Below are positions 60,374 through 64,000 of a stretch of 64,000 bases of DNA, in pieces. The position numbers and the translations under genes are program-made. Source of the DNA: Varanus komodoensis (taxonomy: Eukaryota > Chordata > Lepidosauria > Squamata > Varanidae). Position 1 is the stretch's first letter. The number at the start of each line of letters is the position of its first letter. The notes below the pieces were generated by a model, which saw only the letters and a list, made by a program, of their open reading frames with translations, did not search any database and had not been told where the DNA came from. The stretch is taken from positions 7,704,485 through 7,768,484 of the forward strand of contig NW_025336479.1 of the NCBI RefSeq assembly GCF_004798865.1. The letters run 5' to 3'.

Positions 60374-62510
60374 TGACTGAATGCTCCTTGGAAGCAATTA
60401 ATAAATAAATATGGAAGGAGGGATGTAAAAACTCCGTACACAGGGTGAGAGATCCTAGAACATCCTGGCAAGCTAGTTTTCCATATGTGAGAACTGCTTT
60501 TAGAGAGACAGGGCATTGCATCTTGCAAGTCCCCCACCTACACAATTCATGAGACAACACACATGTAACAGCCCAGTGAAACACCCATAGCATAACAGGC
60601 AGCCTTGGAAAGGATGAGGAGCAAAGACTCCAATTTGCCACCGCACCAGTGGAAAAGGGGCAACTGGAAAACTGTGAGAAATGGGCAATGGAGTAAGCTG
60701 CCTGCGACTGTATTGAAACCTCCGTCTTGAAGGTCTTTAAGGGGAGAAAAGGTGAAGTCGCATGCACTGGCATGGTAAGGCTCTGGAGTCCTCAGGGGAA
60801 GGCCACATTGCTAGGCTGTTAAACCAAGCGCTTTTGCCAGCTATGTTTTCTCACTGCTATCTGGCAATGGCACGAAGCACCATTTTGCCTGAAATGTAAA
60901 TACTCCTCCAAGGAGAGGGACAGCTGTTGTTGTTGTTGTTGTTGTGTTCTAAAGGCACATCCCCAGGAAAATCCTCGCCTTGCAGGGAGGGATTAGAAAT
61001 GAAACACTGAAGCCAGCAAATTTTCATTCAGAGAAGGGCAGTGAATGGATTCCCTGGCCTACTTCAAAAGAGCACGGCAGTGTGTCTGCTGGGGTCCCGC
61101 TCATTCAGGGGCACGACAGGAGATGTGAAAACATCTGCTCAAGTCAGGCCGGAGCCTTTCAGCCCTGTTTTCCCCCTTGCTAATAATTGTCTGTGTTCTG
61201 TCATCTAGAAAGGGGACTTTGTATGTTGTGTCTCCCAGGTATTGTCATGCTAATTTGTTTGGTTAAAAAGAGAGGAGCCAAGACAGATGTGAGCCATTTG
61301 GTTAGGTTGTAGTTCATTTGTTAGGAAGTGCAAAGGCTTCTTGGGAGGATATTAAATATTACCTTGGCTATTCATGAACACTTCATATTTCAAGAGAGGA
61401 AGGGCGGCAGGGATTGCACTCTATAAATCAAGCCTTTTTCTTTTTTGAAAGAGACAGAAAAAGGCAAACATTTGATAAATCTATGTCATTATGCCTGCAG
61501 ATCAAAGGGCTTTACATATGTATTTATGCAAGTGGCAACCTAGGAGACAATAATAACAAACATAGATCTCCGACTGCTTTGCAAAAATAAAAATTAGCCT
61601 GTTCTAATCTGTAATTATCTGGGAAATGTGCAAAGCAGGAGGTTGCTGGCTGCAGAGCCATTAAACATGGTCATACCGAAGGAATAAAACTGGGTTCATT
61701 TAATCACCAATGCCAAATTCCAAACCTGGGGAAGATAGGCTGGTAAAGGTTGCTAAACACGGTGTCAATAATGCAGGTCTGTTATGTTTCTGTGAATCCA
61801 TTACACTAGTACTTAACCAAGACATAAATAGGGGTGGTTAATGAATAGAAAATCATTACACTTTTAGGAGGGAAGTGCAGCACCTCCAGCCAGGGAGCAG
61901 GGTCAAATCTCCTGGAGCCCGTCCCTCTGGAGCCCTGTAGAAGTGGGGCTCCTTTCCCTGGCCCCACCCCCTTTTCCACAATCACTGATCCTTCGGTGGT
62001 TTCCCAGCTTTTGTTCAGTTCCCCCCTCCCTAATTCTAAAAGCTCAAATGTCTCTCCTAAAGATTAGTTACTGGAAGTAAAAGCTTTAAACTAATATAGA
62101 CTGGCATTTTTGTCCTCCCCCTTTCACCTTCAGCCTGCCTGCAAATGCTTCCCCAGATGGAATTCAGCTCTTGGGCAGAAAGAGACGCAGCACCTCTCCT
62201 GTCTTAGGGCCTGACTCTATACGACTCAGGAGATCTGGGTGCAGGGTGGGATCCTGTGCACACCTGCCCAAGCCTGTCCCATTGTGCTCGGCCATTGTTT
62301 CCTAGCAAACTTGCACAAAAGTCAACTGAAAGCCTCGCTCTTTTGCATGGATGCTCTTGCAGAGGGACAGGAATCTGAAGAGGGATCTTTCTGGCATGCA
62401 GTGCATTGTATGACCCATGTTAGCACAGCGCTCTCTCTGCCTTGAGCGAAGCTTTCAGGTGTGGAAACACTCACAGGTTATTCCGAGGGAAAAGCAACTG
62501 GATCTTGTGC
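60374..62510. other. Intergenic sequence; one block possibly conserved
   Basis: Contains the (TTG)n array. The 61200-61720 block appears single-copy and is discussed as a candidate conserved element. 61860-62000 is GC-rich without recognised content. Confidence 0.4.
60924..60946. repeat. (TTG)n microsatellite
   Basis: About seven units of TTG. Confidence 0.9.
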
Positions 62511-62511
62511 A

Positions 62512-62552
62512 TATTTACTCAGAAGTAAGTTCCACAGAAGCCAATGAGATAG
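62512..62552. repeat. Hairpin-MITE fragment (ACTCAGAAGTAAGT family)
   Basis: TTTACTCAGAAGTAAGTTCC followed by ACAGAAGCCAATGAGA. It resembles the reptile repeat built on CTCAGAAGTAAGTCCCATTGA. Confidence 0.5.
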
Positions 62553-62572
62553 AGTTCCAATTCGGGACGCAG

Positions 62573-62785
62573 GGAGAGGCAGTATGATACAGTGGTGAGA
62601 GTGCTGGACTGCAGGGAGCTGGATTCCAGTGCTTGCTCAGCCATGAAGGTCTGAGGGTGACTTTGGGCCAGTCACTTGCCAGGTCTGTCGTGAGGATGAA
62701 ACGGAGAGGAGGAGGATCAGAGGAGCCCTCTTTGGTCCTTGCAAGTGGCAAAAAGTGGGATGCAAAAGTAACGCCAATAAACAGT
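62573..62785 (+). mobile_element. tRNA-derived squamate SINE
   Basis: Head GAGAGGCAGTATGATACAGTGG followed by GTGAGAGTGCTGGACTGCAG and a box B-like GCTGGATTCCAGTGC. Then TTTGGGCCAGTCACTTGCC, GTCGTGAGGATGAAACGGAG, an end GTGGGATGCAAAAGTAACG and AATAAA. Nearly full length. Confidence 0.85.
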
Positions 62786-62867
62786 GACTGCAGAGCGGCA
62801 GGTTGCTCCTGCTCACCTGTGTGCTTGAAAGTGGGACTTTTTTCTAAGGGGACAAGCTGCTATCCAG

Positions 62868-62935
62868 TATCCACTTACCGGGGAGCAGGGCCCGTTAATC
62901 TCAGTGGGACTTGGAGTAGACACATCCCTGTCAAA
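62868..62935. repeat. Hairpin-MITE fragment (CAGTGGGACTT family)
   Basis: CACTTACCGGGGAGCAGGGC, then CTCAGTGGGACTTGGAGTAG and ACACAT. A second piece of the family seen at 62512; the SINE at 62573 lies between them. Confidence 0.5.
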
Positions 62936-63224
62936 TGGCGCAGGACTGCCTTCCTGCTGCCGAAGGAAGACTGCTTCACAACTTCCTCCTAGCAAGAGGC
63001 TCCATTCCTCAAAGCATTTACTTCATAGAAATGCCACTGATACTGATGGATCTGCTCCTGTGTTTACTGAGAAGATCATCAGTTTGATTTGTGAACCCTG
63101 GTAAGATCATCAGTTTGATAAACCAAACTAGGCGATCACAAAAGTGTATTGTTCGCGCTGTCTCCCTAGCCCTGTGGAGTGGACTTTGTGTACTCATACC
63201 CGTGAAAGAGAAATGGAAGCTCAC

Positions 63225-63258
63225 TTGTTTGTTTGTTTATTTATTTGCTTGCTTATTC
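63225..63258. repeat. (TTTR)n-like microsatellite
   Basis: TTGTTTGTTTGTTTATTTAT followed by TTGCTTGCTTATTC. Confidence 0.8.
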
Positions 63259-63983
63259 ATTTTTTCATTCTGCTATCAAATCTTCCTTATTTGACCCAAC
63301 CACAATTGTTCTCTGTCTCCTCTCGCTCTCCAGAGCTGTTTTAAATATTCCAACCATTTGATTTCTACCCATTCCCTCAGGCAACATCCACACTCCATCC
63401 ATCTCACTAAAAACTTGCCTTGACATCCGGCCCACATTTTTTCTTTACTCAGTTCTGTCAAGGCACTCCTACTCATCTCTCCTTGGAGCACTCAGAAACA
63501 CTCTTCCCCATTCAAGCCACATGGCCCAGAGCCAGGGAAACAATGGTGTTTGCAGAGAGAGGTATTAAAACTTATGGGGCAGGTGACTTCCCGTCTTTCT
63601 GGGAGAAGAGTTGGACCTGACTGGGTGTTTATGACTGAGAATAAGGATCTGTCCTAAACCCACTCAACCAATGAAACATAAAGGAGGGAGTCGTATCACG
63701 GTATTCAAAGGCTATCCTTTCGCTAAACACGGTGACATGTTTATTTCAGAATAAAATTAGCAATGTTGATTTACACATCACAGCCAAAGCCTGGACATGG
63801 GTTTGAAGTGATCCACCCTAAAGGGGCTGTTATAATGAGATCTGTGCACAAATGGCCTCTTGAAATTGTCCACCCTGTTTGTGCGAAGAGAAATTGAGAG
63901 GAGAGCATCAGCAAATGTCTACAAGGGCAAAGAGAAATTCTGATTCGTTTCTCACAGGCAGGGCTCACCATTGTCAGCCCCAA

Positions 63984-64000
63984 TCTCTCTCTCTCTCTCT
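63984..64000. repeat. (TC)n microsatellite, cut by the window edge
   Basis: Perfect CT dinucleotide run of at least eight units. Confidence 0.9.

Larger units (their letters stand above)
50086..64000. other. Intergenic 3' flank of COX10
   Basis: No further exon was recognised on either strand. In human the next major gene beyond COX10 is HS3ST3B1 (established knowledge), but none of its coding sequence is seen here. The flank holds a DIRS-like fossil, a hAT MITE, a BovB end, L2 and CR1 fragments and two SINEs. Confidence 0.7.
62936..64000. other. Intergenic sequence, microsatellites only
   Basis: (TTTG/TTTA)n-like stretch at 63225-63258 and a (TC)n run from 63984 continuing past the window edge. 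Confidence 0.45.

Noticed and set aside
60291-60773. 160-codon minus-strand open frame
   Set aside because: Overlaps a SINE in antisense, with no domain or conserved motif.
1-64000. CRISPR arrays, operons, phage-like clusters or a multi-gene novel system
   Set aside because: The window is vertebrate intron and intergenic DNA. No regularly spaced direct repeats with spacers and no clustered intact genes were seen.

Overview
This is ordinary vertebrate nuclear DNA, almost certainly from a squamate reptile (lizard or snake). It is AT-rich with long introns, and the only true gene is the 3' end of COX10 on the + strand. The repeat content points to a squamate: BovB/RTE LINE 3' ends, many L2-clade and CR1 LINE fragments, two tRNA-derived SINE families of squamate type, and a short palindromic CAGCCTTCCCCAACC.. 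MITE. The squamate call is an inference from remembered repeat families, not a database match.

Layout. Positions 1-34096 are the last part of the COX10 intron upstream of the penultimate coding exon. They hold decayed L2, CR1, BovB, SINE and MITE copies, microsatellites and a degenerate pyrimidine-rich minisatellite. The penultimate exon is 34097-34329. A 15.2-kb final intron (34330-49505) holds a fairly well preserved L2 3' end, a SINE and an internally deleted L2. The terminal coding exon is 49506-49912, followed by a probably short 3' UTR with an ATTAAA signal at 50057. The exons are in phase: exon 1 of the pair ends after the first base of a Gly codon and the next supplies GA. Together they encode the C-terminal half of protoheme IX farnesyltransferase.

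Downstream of COX10 is non-coding flank to the end of the window. It starts with a decayed DIRS-like (tyrosine-recombinase) retrotransposon fossil at about 50233-54510. A CpG-rich hAT-type MITE is nested in it, with recognisable terminal inverted repeats and a decayed 8-bp target duplication. Further on are a 140-bp repeat about 95% identical to one inside the last COX10 intron, another BovB 3' end, MITE pieces, a CR1 piece and two SINEs. No second gene was recognised.

Apart from the two COX10 exons, the open reading frames here look like chance frames or pieces of transposable elements. I found no convincing undescribed multi-gene system. The most interesting items are the unexplained 140-bp repeat pair, the nested MITE in the DIRS fossil, the MITE 91 bp from a COX10 splice acceptor, a pair of perfect-consensus CTCF-like motifs flanking the last exon, and a few single-copy-looking blocks that could be conserved non-coding elements.
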